In this document: positions 6,609 through 14,694 of the stretch, one piece after another
How positions within the stretch are numbered: position 1 is the stretch's first letter
How the letters are laid out: each line of letters begins with the position of its first letter
DNA from: Flavobacteriaceae bacterium UBA3356
Lineage (GTDB): Bacteria; Bacteroidota; Bacteroidia; Flavobacteriales; Flavobacteriaceae
Direction: 5' to 3'
Length of the DNA stretch: 16,641 nt
Assembly (NCBI GenBank): GCA_002360635.1
Contig: DEQW01000009.1
Span: 1-16,641, forward strand
Made by a program: the position numbers and the translations under genes
The notes under the pieces: generated by a model
Told to the model about the DNA's origin: nothing
Seen by the model: the letters and a program-made list of their open reading frames with translations, nothing else
Databases searched by the model: none

Positions 6609-7325
6609 ATGAGAATATTTGTCATTGCCATTATTGCTTTATTTATAGTTAGTTGTTCTAATTCAAACCCTGAATTGGAAATGAAACTTTCCGGAAACGT
6701 GAAAGGACTAAAAAAAGGGACTTTGTTATTACAAAAAATTAAAGACTCATTATTAGTGTCTATTGATTCAGTAAGTATTGATGGCAACCCGAATTTTACA
6801 TTTGTTGAAGAGATTGCCAGCCCTGAAATTTACTATTTATATTTACGCCTTAAAGATGGTACACTTAGAGAAGATCGAATTCCTTTCTTTGCAGAGCCAG
6901 GCGAAATTGTAATCAATACAAGTTTAAAAAAGTTTGGAGACGACTATATTATACGTGGTTCAAAAAATGAAAAAGCTCTTGATGACTATAAAAAGCTAAT
7001 GCAACGATTTGCAGATAAAAACCTAGATTTAATTAAAGAAGAGTTAACAGCTCAAAAAGACGGAAGCGACTCATTGCTAAATGCTATTAAAAAGAAAAAA
7101 ATGACCGCCCTTTCTAGTAGGTATTTGGCCACCGTAAATTTTGCTTTGAACAACAAGGATAAAGAAGTAGCCCCATATTTATTGTTAACAGAGATCTATG
7201 ATGCCAACATAAAATACTTAGACACTGTTTACACTTCACTTACACCAAAAGTAAAAGACTCTAAATACGGAACGCGTTTAGAGTCTTTTATTTCGAAACG
7301 AAAAACTATGAAGGATAGTTTATAG
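6609..7325 (+). CDS. DUF4369 lipoprotein without a thioredoxin domain
   Basis: A 238-residue lipoprotein with the signal MRIFVIAIIALFIVSC and the lipid-accepting Cys at residue 16. The N-terminal domain (about residues 22-115) matches DUF4369: LSGNVKGLKKGTLLLQKI, then SLLVSIDSVSIDGNPNFTF, then the later FFAEPGEIVI and the IRGSKNEKALDDY strand/helix junction. A helical part (about residues 125-238) follows. In Bacteroidota this N-terminal layout is usually followed by a TlpA/ResA-like thioredoxin domain with CxxC. Here the gene stops just where that domain would begin, and no CxxC exists. The start at 6609 was chosen because it gives the lipobox; the in-frame ATG at 6543 gives 22 unrelated residues. 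The last six bases overlap the end of the converging gene. The stop is TAG. Confidence 0.82.
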   Translation: MRIFVIAIIALFIVSCSNSNPELEMKLSGNVKGLKKGTLLLQKIKDSLLVSIDSVSIDGNPNFTFVEEIASPEIYYLYLRLKDGTLREDRIPFFAEPGEIVINTSLKKFGDDYIIRGSKNEKALDDYKKLMQRFADKNLDLIKEELTAQKDGSDSLLNAIKKKKMTALSSRYLATVNFALNNKDKEVAPYLLLTEIYDANIKYLDTVYTSLTPKVKDSKYGTRLESFISKRKTMKDSL

Positions 7326-7586
7326 CGCGTTAATCCTATCAATTAATTTTCTTCCTTCAGTTTCTAATTCTTGGTTAATTCCTTTAAAATGTTGCTTTTT
7401 ATTTTCAACATCTTTTTGGTTCACCTTTATAATTAAAGCATCAAAAACAGCGATGGCATCATCGATTATTTTTTCAGATTCTTTAGTTTCTTTTTCCGGG
7501 TGAGTAAGTTGCCATATATAGACAGCTTCAATAATATCACCTAAAACATAATTAATGTCTCTTTTTAAGTCGCGTACACTTGCCAT
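7320..7586 (-). CDS. Conserved small helical protein, function unknown
   Basis: An 88-residue protein beginning MASVRDLKRDINYVLGDIIEA. It appears almost entirely alpha-helical, with charged heptad-like stretches (EKETKESEKIIDDAIAVFD; ENKKQHFKGINQELETEGRK), and has no signal peptide or membrane segment. From memory, similar proteins starting with a DLK(K/R)DINYVLGD motif are widespread in Flavobacteriia without assigned function. The start at 7586 is preferred over an in-frame ATG at 7622, which adds MFVPCAKFKFNK, has no such resemblance and directly abuts the manA stop codon. It is downstream of manA on the same strand (36-base gap) and may be the last gene of the idi operon. Its 3' end overlaps the DUF4369 gene by six bases. 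Confidence 0.75.
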   Translation of the reverse strand: MASVRDLKRDINYVLGDIIEAVYIWQLTHPEKETKESEKIIDDAIAVFDALIIKVNQKDVENKKQHFKGINQELETEGRKLIDRINAL

Positions 7587-7622
7587 TTTATTGAATTTAA
7601 ATTTGGCGCAAGGTACAAACAA

Positions 7623-8609
7623 TTACGGAATGTACGTTTCTAAAAGTGTTACAGATGTAGATTTTATTTTAATTGAAGAAAAACACGCAGGAATTAATAG
7701 TGTTTCCCCTTTTTTTAAGTGCTCGGAAGCTGTTTTAGTTTCTATCATGGCTTCTCCTTCGGTACACATGTAAACCACAAAAGAGTTTATTTCAGTTAAA
7801 TCACGATCAAAATCCTGAGTGATGTTTAACTTATTTGTTTCAAAGTACTGAAGTCTTTTTAAAGGGATTACTTCATTATTGCTATCTTGGTACAGTACTT
7901 TAGCATTTACTTTTTTGTAAATTATTGCGTCTTTTGCCAGATCTGTATGTAAGTCACGCATCTTGCCATTTATATCGGGCCTATCCCAATCGTAAATTCT
8001 ATAAGTAATGTCTGAAGTTTGTTGTATTTCGGCCAAAAGAACTCCGGCTCCAATAGCGTGAACAGTACCCGGTGCGATGAAAAAAGTGTCTCCTTTTTTT
8101 ACTTTTTCAGAATGAAGGATATCTATAATGTTACCTTCAGAGAGTTTTTTTAAATAACTCTTTTCATCTATTTCTTTATTGAAACCCAATATAAGGCGAG
8201 CGTCTTTTTCTGTATTGACTATATACCACATCTCAGTCTTCCCGAAACTATTGTGCCGTTTTTTTGCCAATAAATCTCCGGGGTGCACTTGTACAGAAAG
8301 ATCTTCCCTTGCATCAATAAATTTAAATAACAAAGGAAATGTATCCCCAAATTGATTGTATACTTTTTCCCCTACTATTTCGCCTTTAAATTTCGAAATT
8401 AAACTAGGTAAAGACTGTCCTTTAAATGGCCCATTATCTACTACTGACGTTCCATTTTCTAAATCTGAAATCTCCCAGCTTTCACCTATATATTTATTTT
8501 TGTTTTTTCCTTCTTTACCTAAAAAGCTAGAAAGTTTTGTTCCTCCCCACACTTTTTCTTTAAGTATAGGAACAAATTTTATTGGGTATAACGCGGGGAG
8601 TTTATTCAT
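7623..8609 (-). CDS. manA: Mannose-6-phosphate isomerase, class I
   Basis: A 328-residue type I phosphomannose isomerase of the short (Bacillus ManA-like) kind. It interconverts mannose 6-phosphate and fructose 6-phosphate in the cytoplasm, feeding GDP-mannose and glycan synthesis or mannose catabolism. The metal site is complete: Gln107 and His109 in SVQVHPGD, Glu126 in GKTEMWYI and His184 in APGTVHAIGAG. YRIYDWDR (203-210) supplies the active-site Arg, and the N-terminal VWGGTKLSSFLGK and IGESWEISD motifs are typical of this class. The C-terminal cupin half (about residues 240-328) is short but present. It starts three bases after the upstream pterin synthase stop, so it is in the same operon. 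Confidence 0.95.
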   Translation of the reverse strand: MNKLPALYPIKFVPILKEKVWGGTKLSSFLGKEGKNKNKYIGESWEISDLENGTSVVDNGPFKGQSLPSLISKFKGEIVGEKVYNQFGDTFPLLFKFIDAREDLSVQVHPGDLLAKKRHNSFGKTEMWYIVNTEKDARLILGFNKEIDEKSYLKKLSEGNIIDILHSEKVKKGDTFFIAPGTVHAIGAGVLLAEIQQTSDITYRIYDWDRPDINGKMRDLHTDLAKDAIIYKKVNAKVLYQDSNNEVIPLKRLQYFETNKLNITQDFDRDLTEINSFVVYMCTEGEAMIETKTASEHLKKGETLLIPACFSSIKIKSTSVTLLETYIP

Positions 8610-8612
8610 TTA

Positions 8613-9020
8613 TTAACCGGTATATACTACAAAGTTGCGTGGCGTTTCATATAGTTTTATGGAAATTTCAAATTTAGAATCCAATCGGGCGTGAAGTTTT
8701 TTCCATATTACAATAGCTATATTTTCAACTGTTGGGTTTAACTCCTTAAATTCTTCTACTTCTACATTTAGGTTTTTATGGTCAAATCTATCTTCAACTT
8801 CTTCTTTAATTATCTTTTTCAGAAAATCTAAATCGATTAAATAGCCAGTTTTAGGATCAAGTTCCCCCGTTAAACCCACTTCAAGTTCATAGTTGTGGCC
8901 ATGGTAATTTGGATTACTGCATTTACCAAAGAACTCACGATTTTTTTCATCACTCCATTCTTTTACAAATAGACGGTGCGCTGCATTAAAATGTGCTTTC
9001 CTGAAAATTGTTAAACTCAT
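8613..9020 (-). CDS. 6-pyruvoyl/6-carboxytetrahydropterin synthase
   Basis: A 135-residue member of the PTPS/QueD family, which acts on 7,8-dihydroneopterin triphosphate. The zinc ligands are His15 (FNAAHRL), His40 and His42 (NYHGHNY). Cys34 in FGKCSN is the catalytic thiol, and Glu125 in LYETPRNF anchors the pterin. In bacteria the usual role is 6-carboxy-5,6,7,8-tetrahydropterin formation for queuosine (QueD). No queC, queE or queF is adjacent, so a true PTPS or other pterin role cannot be excluded, and no symbol is assigned. Its ATG overlaps the idi stop in an ATGA junction (9017-9020), a sign of translational coupling. Length is normal for the family. Confidence 0.9.
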   Translation of the reverse strand: MSLTIFRKAHFNAAHRLFVKEWSDEKNREFFGKCSNPNYHGHNYELEVGLTGELDPKTGYLIDLDFLKKIIKEEVEDRFDHKNLNVEVEEFKELNPTVENIAIVIWKKLHARLDSKFEISIKLYETPRNFVVYTG

Positions 9021-9535
9021 AGCGCTAGGTGTTCTTGGAATTTATCGAAAATAATTTTAAACCACGCTGTATAAATAGCTGGATTGTCCTTCATATCTTT
9101 TTCAACAGCCTCCATGGACATCCATTTCCAAGCGGCAACTTCATCTGGATTAATATTAGGCTCGCCGTTATACTTACCTAACAACATGTGGTCATACTCG
9201 TGCTCTGTCAATCCATTATCAAAAGGAGCTTTATAAATAAATGAAATGGTTTCTTTTAAATCTGTTGAAAAACCCATTTCTTCCTGTAATCTTCTTTTCC
9301 CTGCATCTATGTTGCTTTCTCCGTCTCTTTGGTGACTACAACAAGTATTTGTCCATAACCCAGGAGAATGATATTTATGTAATGCTCGTTGCTGTATCAT
9401 TAATTCATTTTTATCATTAAAAACGAATACAGAAAAAGCCCTATGCAATAAAGCTTTTTCATGAGCTTCCATTTTGGGCATTAATCCTATTTTTTCATCC
9501 TTTTCATTTACAAGGACTACTTTTTCTTCTATCAT
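9017..9535 (-). CDS. idi: Isopentenyl-diphosphate delta-isomerase, type I
   Basis: A 172-residue type I (Nudix-fold) IPP isomerase that converts isopentenyl diphosphate to dimethylallyl diphosphate in isoprenoid synthesis. Metal ligands His25 and His31 (AHEKALLHRAF) and His68 are visible. Catalytic Cys66 lies in WTNTCCSH (equivalent to E. coli Cys67). The Nudix-like helix is at AGKRRLQEEMGF, and further active-site Glu residues fall in TEHEYDHMLLG. The start at 9535 is the only sensible ATG. It is the first gene of a coupled run with the pterin synthase and manA. Type I isomerases are essential where the mevalonate pathway is used and optional with the MEP pathway; the window does not show which this organism has. 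Confidence 0.95.
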   Translation of the reverse strand: MIEEKVVLVNEKDEKIGLMPKMEAHEKALLHRAFSVFVFNDKNELMIQQRALHKYHSPGLWTNTCCSHQRDGESNIDAGKRRLQEEMGFSTDLKETISFIYKAPFDNGLTEHEYDHMLLGKYNGEPNINPDEVAAWKWMSMEAVEKDMKDNPAIYTAWFKIIFDKFQEHLAL

Positions 9536-9551
9536 GCAATTTCAGTTTTTT

Positions 9552-9559
9552 CAAAAATA
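9552..9559 (-). promoter_or_regulatory. Bacteroidota -7 element for the idi operon
   Basis: The reverse strand reads TATTTTTG, an exact TAnnTTTG match, 16 bases upstream of the idi ATG, implying a very short leader. A TTG (CAA at 9585-9587 on the plus strand) lies 25 bases upstream. That is slightly longer than the usual spacing, so the -33 element is uncertain. Confidence 0.5.
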
Positions 9560-9591
9560 CGAAATAGCGGGTTGTAAATAAAACCAAAATG

Positions 9592-9621
9592 AAAAGCGTT
9601 CAATAGATATTGAACGCTTTT
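9592..9621 (-). terminator. Intrinsic terminator after the PorE-like gene pair
   Basis: A perfect inverted repeat: AAAAGCGTTCAATA, a two-base centre GA, then TATTGAACGCTTTT (14 bp, in practice about a 12-bp stem with a 6-base loop). It lies 23 bases past the stop of the PorE-like gene at 9645. The A and T ends make it work in either direction; on the minus strand it ends in TTTTCATTTTGG. It also insulates the idi operon promoter immediately downstream. Confidence 0.8.
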
Positions 9622-9644
9622 AGAAATATAATTTGGTTGGTTAA

Positions 9645-11591
9645 TTAATTTTGAATGATGAACATTGACCTTCTGTTTAATTGGTGTTCTTCCTCAGTAC
9701 AGTCTACATCATTGCTACATTCATTGATAAGATGTTTTTCACCATATCCCTTTGCACTTAGCCTATCTTTATCAATGCCTCTTTCTACTAACCAATTAAG
9801 AGTAGATTGGGCTCTTCTTTCAGAAAGTTTCTCGTTATAGCTGTCTCGCCCTCTAGAATCGGTATGGGATTCTATATGTATTACCAATTGAGGGTATAGC
9901 TGCATGGCGTATAGTATTTTAGCTAATTCCACAGAAGCATCCGGACGAATAAAATCTTTGTCGTAATCAAAATAAATAGGCTGTAATTTTAAGCGACACC
10001 CTAAATCGTTTGGAGGACATGGCTCTTCTAGTTTTAACTGAAGATTTAAATCTATAACTCCTCCCTCATCTGGTGTTTCCAGTGATTCTTCTTTAGGAAA
10101 GTACCTGTTTTTTGTTCCTCTTAAAATATATTTTGTATCACATTCTGCAGTAAAACTGAAAGCGGCATCTTCGCCTACGGTCATTTTTTGTATCAATTTA
10201 TTGTCTTCATCTAAAATAGAAACTTCGGAGCCTGGCAATAATTCTTCTGTGTCAATATCGGTAACAATACCGTTTATGGTCATGACGCATTTTTCATAGA
10301 AATAATAAATTTCATCATCTATACTACCGCGACCTCCGTCTATATTTGATGTGTAATACCCTGTTCCTTCAGATTCTTTAGTAATAAACCCAAAGTCGTC
10401 CATATTTGTGTTAATTGGAGAACCAAAATTTGATATTTGTTGTAAGTTCCCGTCCTTATCAATTGCCGAAACAAAAACATCAAGTCCTCCAAAACCACCG
10501 TGACCATCACTGGAAAAATACAAATTATTGTTTTCACTTATAAACGGAAAGGTTTCGCGCGATTTGGTATTGATTTCAGGGCCTAAATTTATTGGGATTC
10601 CATAAAGAAATGAACCATCGCTACCTTTTGTAACATCAACATACCAAAGGTCTGACCTCCCAAAAGTACCTTCCATATCCGATGCAAAATAGAGTTTTTT
10701 TTCATCTTTACTTAATGTTGGATGCGCAACACTGTATTCTGGACTATTAAAGGGTAACTCTTTTACATTTCCCCAGGAATTATCATCATTGTTATACGTA
10801 GCTTTATAAAGTTTTAATCGAATTGTCCTTTCTTTATCATACCCTTTTTTCCCTTCGTTATAGTTATTTCTGGTAAAGTACATGGTTTTACCATCTTTGG
10901 TAAAAGTGGAAGAGGATTCATGATATTCAGTGTTAATATTACTTTTTAAAGGTGTTGCATTAGAAAGTCCGCCTACACTATCTACGTCTGCTACAAACAA
11001 GTCTAAATAAGGTAAATTGTTCCAGTTATGGGTTCTAAAGTTCTCACGGTCTTTTGTAGAAGAAGCAAATACTATCTTGTCTTTATAATATGAAGGTCCG
11101 AAATCTGAAAAACGTGAGTTGACCGCTACTTTATTAATGACATATTTAAAAGGATGAACTCCCAAGCTTTTAAGATACTCAGGGTCATTTTCAAATTCCT
11201 TGACCTCTCTTTCTACCCCTCCTAAACTAAGGTAGGTGTCCATCATCTCTTTGGATTTTTTATAATCCTCAACACTTTTAAGGGATTGTGCTATCCTGTA
11301 GTAATATTCAGTTTCTATCTCTCCGGGATACTCTGCAAGGAGTTTATTGTACCAGTCTACAGAATTTATGTAATCACTATTGTAGTAATAGGTATCACCT
11401 AATTTTTTATAAATTTCTGCGGAAGTAAAACCATTCTCAACAACCTTAAGGTAAATTTCCCGTGCATTTATATAATCATATTTATCAAACTGGTTATTTG
11501 CTTTGGCAATTTTACTGTTTTGTGCAAAAGATATATTTGCCAGTAATAAAACAAAACCAAGGATTATAAACTTTTTTGGGGTTGCCTTCAT
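9645..11591 (-). CDS. PorE-like OmpA-family protein (TPR, beta-propeller, CRD, OmpA), copy 2
   Basis: A 648-residue exported protein. Domains: signal peptide 1-23 (cleavage before Gln24), TPR-like helices about 28-125, WD40-like PD40 propeller about 160-430 with blades such as LYFASDMEG and LYFSSDGHGG, a carboxypeptidase-regulatory-like (CRD) domain about 436-522, and an OmpA C-terminal domain 525-648. The latter has SHTDSRG (Asp578) and LSERRAQ (Arg593) for the diaminopimelate of peptidoglycan. This domain order matches PorE of Porphyromonas gingivalis, a T9SS-associated anchor to peptidoglycan. It lies 162 bases downstream of a close paralogue, after adhesin and porP/sprF genes. The terminator at 9592-9621 ends the cluster. 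The intergenic gap may hold its own weak promoter, so its expression could be uncoupled from the first copy. Confidence 0.92.
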   Translation of the reverse strand: MKATPKKFIILGFVLLLANISFAQNSKIAKANNQFDKYDYINAREIYLKVVENGFTSAEIYKKLGDTYYYNSDYINSVDWYNKLLAEYPGEIETEYYYRIAQSLKSVEDYKKSKEMMDTYLSLGGVEREVKEFENDPEYLKSLGVHPFKYVINKVAVNSRFSDFGPSYYKDKIVFASSTKDRENFRTHNWNNLPYLDLFVADVDSVGGLSNATPLKSNINTEYHESSSTFTKDGKTMYFTRNNYNEGKKGYDKERTIRLKLYKATYNNDDNSWGNVKELPFNSPEYSVAHPTLSKDEKKLYFASDMEGTFGRSDLWYVDVTKGSDGSFLYGIPINLGPEINTKSRETFPFISENNNLYFSSDGHGGFGGLDVFVSAIDKDGNLQQISNFGSPINTNMDDFGFITKESEGTGYYTSNIDGGRGSIDDEIYYFYEKCVMTINGIVTDIDTEELLPGSEVSILDEDNKLIQKMTVGEDAAFSFTAECDTKYILRGTKNRYFPKEESLETPDEGGVIDLNLQLKLEEPCPPNDLGCRLKLQPIYFDYDKDFIRPDASVELAKILYAMQLYPQLVIHIESHTDSRGRDSYNEKLSERRAQSTLNWLVERGIDKDRLSAKGYGEKHLINECSNDVDCTEEEHQLNRRSMFIIQN

Positions 11592-11685
11592 AAGTACACT
11601 TTAAAAAATTAGTTATTATTTAAAATGTATTAGTTAGATACTTTTAATGCTACCCCTCTTGGTTTTGTTTGGGATACAGGAATAG

Positions 11686-11712
11686 CAAACCTTAGTTAGA
11701 TTCTAATTTCCA
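11686..11712 (-). promoter_or_regulatory. Weak candidate promoter before PorE-like copy 2
   Basis: On the minus strand the 162-base gap between the two PorE-like genes contains TTGGAAATTAG, about 16 more bases, then AAGGTTTGC. This is a TTG about 17 bases before an imperfect TAnnTTTG (first base A). It lies roughly 100 bases from the ATG at 11591. It is offered only as the best site in the gap; no terminator is visible there. Confidence 0.25.
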
Positions 11713-11753
11713 ATAACTTAAATTACAAAGGGGAGACTGTTTTCTTATATTTT

Positions 11754-13682
11754 TTAATTTTGAATAATAAACATAGACCTTCTATTTAGTTGATGCTCTT
11801 CTTCAGTACATTTAACCCCATTAGAGCATTCATTAACTAAACGATTTTCACCATATCCTTTCGCACTAAGCCTATTACGGTCAATTCCTTTTTTAACTAA
11901 CCAGTTAAGGGTTGATTGTGCTCTTTTTTCAGATAACGCTTCGTTATAGCTATCATTCCCACGAGAATCTGTATGCGACTCTATATGTATTATCAATTCT
12001 GGATATTCGCGTAGGGCAGCTAGTATTTTCGCCAATTCAATTTCAGCATCTGGTCGAATGTTATATCGGTCAAAATCAAAATAAATAGGTTGTAAGCTAA
12101 GACGACATCCTAAGTCATCTGGAGGACAGTCTACGAGTTTTAACGGTAACGGAACTTCAACAGTTCCTGTTTTTGTTGGTGTGGCTACTAACTTTTCATT
12201 AGGAGCATAACTTTCTTTTGTACCACGTACTGCATATTTACTATCACATTCTGCAATTAAGGTATATCTAGCATCGTCACCAACTATTACGCTTGTAATT
12301 TCTTTATTATTGGAATCTAACAGTGTTACTGCTGCTCCAGGCAATAATTCTCCGCTCTCTACATCTGTTACTAAACCAGTAATGGTTATTTGGCATTTTT
12401 CTTTCAGTAGATATATTTCATCATCTACACTTCCACGGGCTCCATCTCTATTTGATGTTAAGTATCCTTTTCGTTTGGTTTCTTTTATAATAAAGCCAAA
12501 ATCATCTTGACTGCTATTAGCTGGCTCTCCTAAATTTTTTACTGCACCTGGTTTTCCATTATCGCTTAATGGGGTTACATATATATCAAACCCACCAAGT
12601 CCAGCACGTCCATCACTTGAAAAGTAAAGATTGTTTTCTTCACTAATGAAAGGAAAAGACTCTCTAGCTTCGGTATTAATTTCTTCACCTAAATTTACAG
12701 GTTCCCCATACTTGTTTTTCCCAAGTATATCAACGTACCATAAGTCTGACATACCAACTGTTCCTGGCATATCTGAAGAAAAATATAGTCGCTTACCATC
12801 ATTGCTTAACGTTGGGTGTGCTACAGAATATTTATCACTGTTAAAAGGAAGCTCCACTACATCGGTCCAATAAAACTCACCTGTTTTGGTTGCTTTGTAA
12901 AGTTTTAATCTAATTGTTTTTTTTCGGTCTTTACCTTCTTTTCCATCTAAGTAATTGTTTCTGGTAAAGTACATTGTAGAGCCATCTTTACTAAATGTAG
13001 GAGTAGACTCATGATATTTTGTGTTTATATCCCCTGGAAGTGCTTGCGCATTAGATAAGTTACCATCATCATCGATATTTGCCATGTACAAATCTAAAAA
13101 AGGCTGAGCATTCCATTCTGAAATCTTACCTCCTTCTGAACTAGCTCTTGCAGTAGCATATACTATATTGTTACCATAAAAGGAGGGACCAAAATCTGAT
13201 ACATTACTATTTGTAGAAACTTTTTCTAAAACAAATTCTCGCGATTCTTTTGCTATACTATTTAAATAGTTTGGGTCACTCTCAAAATTTCGTACTATAA
13301 GACCATTGCCTCCGTGAGCGGCAAATTGAATCATCAATTCATCTGACTCTTTATATTTTCCTAAACTTTTTAAAGATTGGGCAGCACGATAATAATATTC
13401 TGCTTCGGCTTCATTAGGATACTCGTTAACCAACCTTGAGTACCATTTAGCTGCATTGTCATAATCACTGTTCCAATAGTATGTGTCACCAAGTTTTTTA
13501 AATATTTCGGCTGATTTATACCCGTCCTTAACTACTTTCAAATAGATTTCACGGGCATCTATATAAGCAAACTTATCAAAGTCCTTATCGGCCTTTTTAA
13601 TCTCCTTACGTTGTGAAAAAGAAACTCCAACAATAAAAAAGAGGAAAATGAATAAAAGTGGTTTATTAAGTATAGGTTTCAT
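11754..13682 (-). CDS. PorE-like OmpA-family protein (TPR, beta-propeller, CRD, OmpA), copy 1
   Basis: A 642-residue paralogue of the gene at 9645-11591 with the same order: signal peptide about 1-23 (GVSFS|Q), TPR-like helices about 25-125, PD40 propeller (LYFSSDMPG, LYFSSDGRAG), CRD with ITGLVTDVESGELLPGAAV, and the OmpA domain in the last 124 residues. The peptidoglycan-contact Asp572 (SHTDSRG) and Arg587 (LSEKRAQ) are present. By ungapped hand alignment the two OmpA domains differ at 26 of 124 positions (about 79% identical); the N-terminal parts are more diverged. It begins 14 bases after the porP/sprF stop and is almost certainly cotranscribed with it. The inferred role is tying the PorP/SprF-adhesin assembly to the cell wall. 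Confidence 0.92.
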   Translation of the reverse strand: MKPILNKPLLFIFLFFIVGVSFSQRKEIKKADKDFDKFAYIDAREIYLKVVKDGYKSAEIFKKLGDTYYWNSDYDNAAKWYSRLVNEYPNEAEAEYYYRAAQSLKSLGKYKESDELMIQFAAHGGNGLIVRNFESDPNYLNSIAKESREFVLEKVSTNSNVSDFGPSFYGNNIVYATARASSEGGKISEWNAQPFLDLYMANIDDDGNLSNAQALPGDINTKYHESTPTFSKDGSTMYFTRNNYLDGKEGKDRKKTIRLKLYKATKTGEFYWTDVVELPFNSDKYSVAHPTLSNDGKRLYFSSDMPGTVGMSDLWYVDILGKNKYGEPVNLGEEINTEARESFPFISEENNLYFSSDGRAGLGGFDIYVTPLSDNGKPGAVKNLGEPANSSQDDFGFIIKETKRKGYLTSNRDGARGSVDDEIYLLKEKCQITITGLVTDVESGELLPGAAVTLLDSNNKEITSVIVGDDARYTLIAECDSKYAVRGTKESYAPNEKLVATPTKTGTVEVPLPLKLVDCPPDDLGCRLSLQPIYFDFDRYNIRPDAEIELAKILAALREYPELIIHIESHTDSRGNDSYNEALSEKRAQSTLNWLVKKGIDRNRLSAKGYGENRLVNECSNGVKCTEEEHQLNRRSMFIIQN

Positions 13683-13696
13683 AACGAATAGTTTTA

Positions 13697-14641
13697 TTAA
13701 AAGAATCTTGGGGTCAACACACGTTCTGGTTTATTAAATAGGTCAAAGCGTAAAAACACTTCATAGGATCCGTCACTAAATTCTTCGATATCGGTTGTTT
13801 GGTAATCGTAACCAAAACCTATGAATATTTGGTCGCTTACTTGAAAACCTGCCATTGCACTTAAAGCTGCACTCCATCGATATGAAGCCCCTAAAGTCAA
13901 TTTATCATAAATTAAAAAGTTGGCCGATGCATCCCATTGTAAAGGTGAACCACTTACAGCTTTAACCAATGTTGCTGGTTTAAATTTTAAATTTTCATTA
14001 ATATCAAACACATAACCTGCTATTAAAAAGTAGTGCAGACGTTCTGCTGGCGCAACATCATTATCAAAATTGAAATCTTCTAGTGTTGATTCGTCAAAAT
14101 GTTTTGTTGTTAAAAAGTTGGGGACGGACAACCCTGCATAAAAACGATCAGTGTTATAATATACTCCCGCTCCAATTTGTGGTTGTAGCTTATTATCAAT
14201 ATTATCTTCAAAAATATCTCCTTGGTCAAAAATGTTTAACCTATTAAAGTTAACATCTAAAAGATCTAAACCCGCTTTAAGTCCAAAGGAAAGCTCTGCT
14301 TCATCTGACGTGTTGATAGTATACGAATAATCAATATTTACATTTGATTCTACTGCCGGTCCTATTTCATCACGTACTATAGATAAGCCCAAGCCCATAT
14401 TGTCTAATACACCAATTGGTGAATTAACCGTAAAGGTACCCGTTTTAGGGGCTCCTTCTAAGCCTACCCATTGCGTTCGAAGCAGTAGGCCAAAGCTTAA
14501 TGCATCTCGCGAGCCTGCGTAAGCAGGGTTCACAATTTGTGTATTGTACATATACTGTGTGTACTGCGGATCTTGCTGGGCATTGCTTGAAAAACTCCCA
14601 AGTAAAATCAAAACTATAATGGCTAAATAACTGTGTTTCAT
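13697..14641 (-). CDS. T9SS membrane protein, PorP/SprF family
   Basis: A 314-residue outer-membrane beta-barrel protein. The signal peptide is about 1-21 (GSFSSNA|Q). The mature start QQDPQYTQYMYN followed by VNPAYAGSRD is the family hallmark. The remainder is alternating amphipathic strands (for example GLGLSIVRDEIGP, AGVYYNTDRFYAGLSVPNF, IFIGFGYDYQTTDI), ending in an aromatic terminus LTPRFF typical of barrel proteins. In Flavobacterium johnsoniae, SprF is needed for surface delivery of the type B cargo SprB, and PorP/SprF genes commonly follow the gene of their cargo. Here it lies directly downstream of a type B cargo gene, so it is probably the dedicated partner. A hairpin occupies the 53-base gap between them. 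No symbol is given because many paralogues exist per genome. Confidence 0.93.
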   Translation of the reverse strand: MKHSYLAIIVLILLGSFSSNAQQDPQYTQYMYNTQIVNPAYAGSRDALSFGLLLRTQWVGLEGAPKTGTFTVNSPIGVLDNMGLGLSIVRDEIGPAVESNVNIDYSYTINTSDEAELSFGLKAGLDLLDVNFNRLNIFDQGDIFEDNIDNKLQPQIGAGVYYNTDRFYAGLSVPNFLTTKHFDESTLEDFNFDNDVAPAERLHYFLIAGYVFDINENLKFKPATLVKAVSGSPLQWDASANFLIYDKLTLGASYRWSAALSAMAGFQVSDQIFIGFGYDYQTTDIEEFSDGSYEVFLRFDLFNKPERVLTPRFF

Positions 14642-14658
14642 CGTTACATATTTTTATA

Positions 14659-14682
14659 CCCCCGGAGCATTACCTCCGGGAG
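14659..14682 (-). promoter_or_regulatory. GC-rich hairpin between adhesin and porP/sprF
   Basis: CCCGGAG (14661-14667), loop CATTAC, CTCCGGG (14674-14680): a seven-pair stem of six G-C and one A-T pairs, extended by a G-U and a C-G pair in the minus-strand RNA. In operon orientation it is followed by TATAAAAATATG, not a T-run, so it is not a classic terminator there. On the plus strand it is followed by GTTTTTG and could stop antisense transcription. Its GC content stands out sharply from the flanks. It ends 18 bases before the porP ATG. A 3'-end stabiliser, a processing site or a partial attenuator are all possible. Confidence 0.6.
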
Positions 14683-14694
14683 GTTTTTGACTTT

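Noticed and set aside
11630..11700. Nine-base direct repeat TTAGTTAGA (11630-11638 and 11692-11700) in the gap between the PorE-like genes, considered as an operator
   Set aside because: Short, AT-rich and only two copies; chance is a fair explanation without comparative data.
14661..14690. Hairpin plus TTTTT read as a normal terminator of the adhesin gene
   Set aside because: The T-run is on the plus-strand side, so it does not follow the stem in the direction the adhesin is transcribed; reported as a hairpin of unknown role instead.
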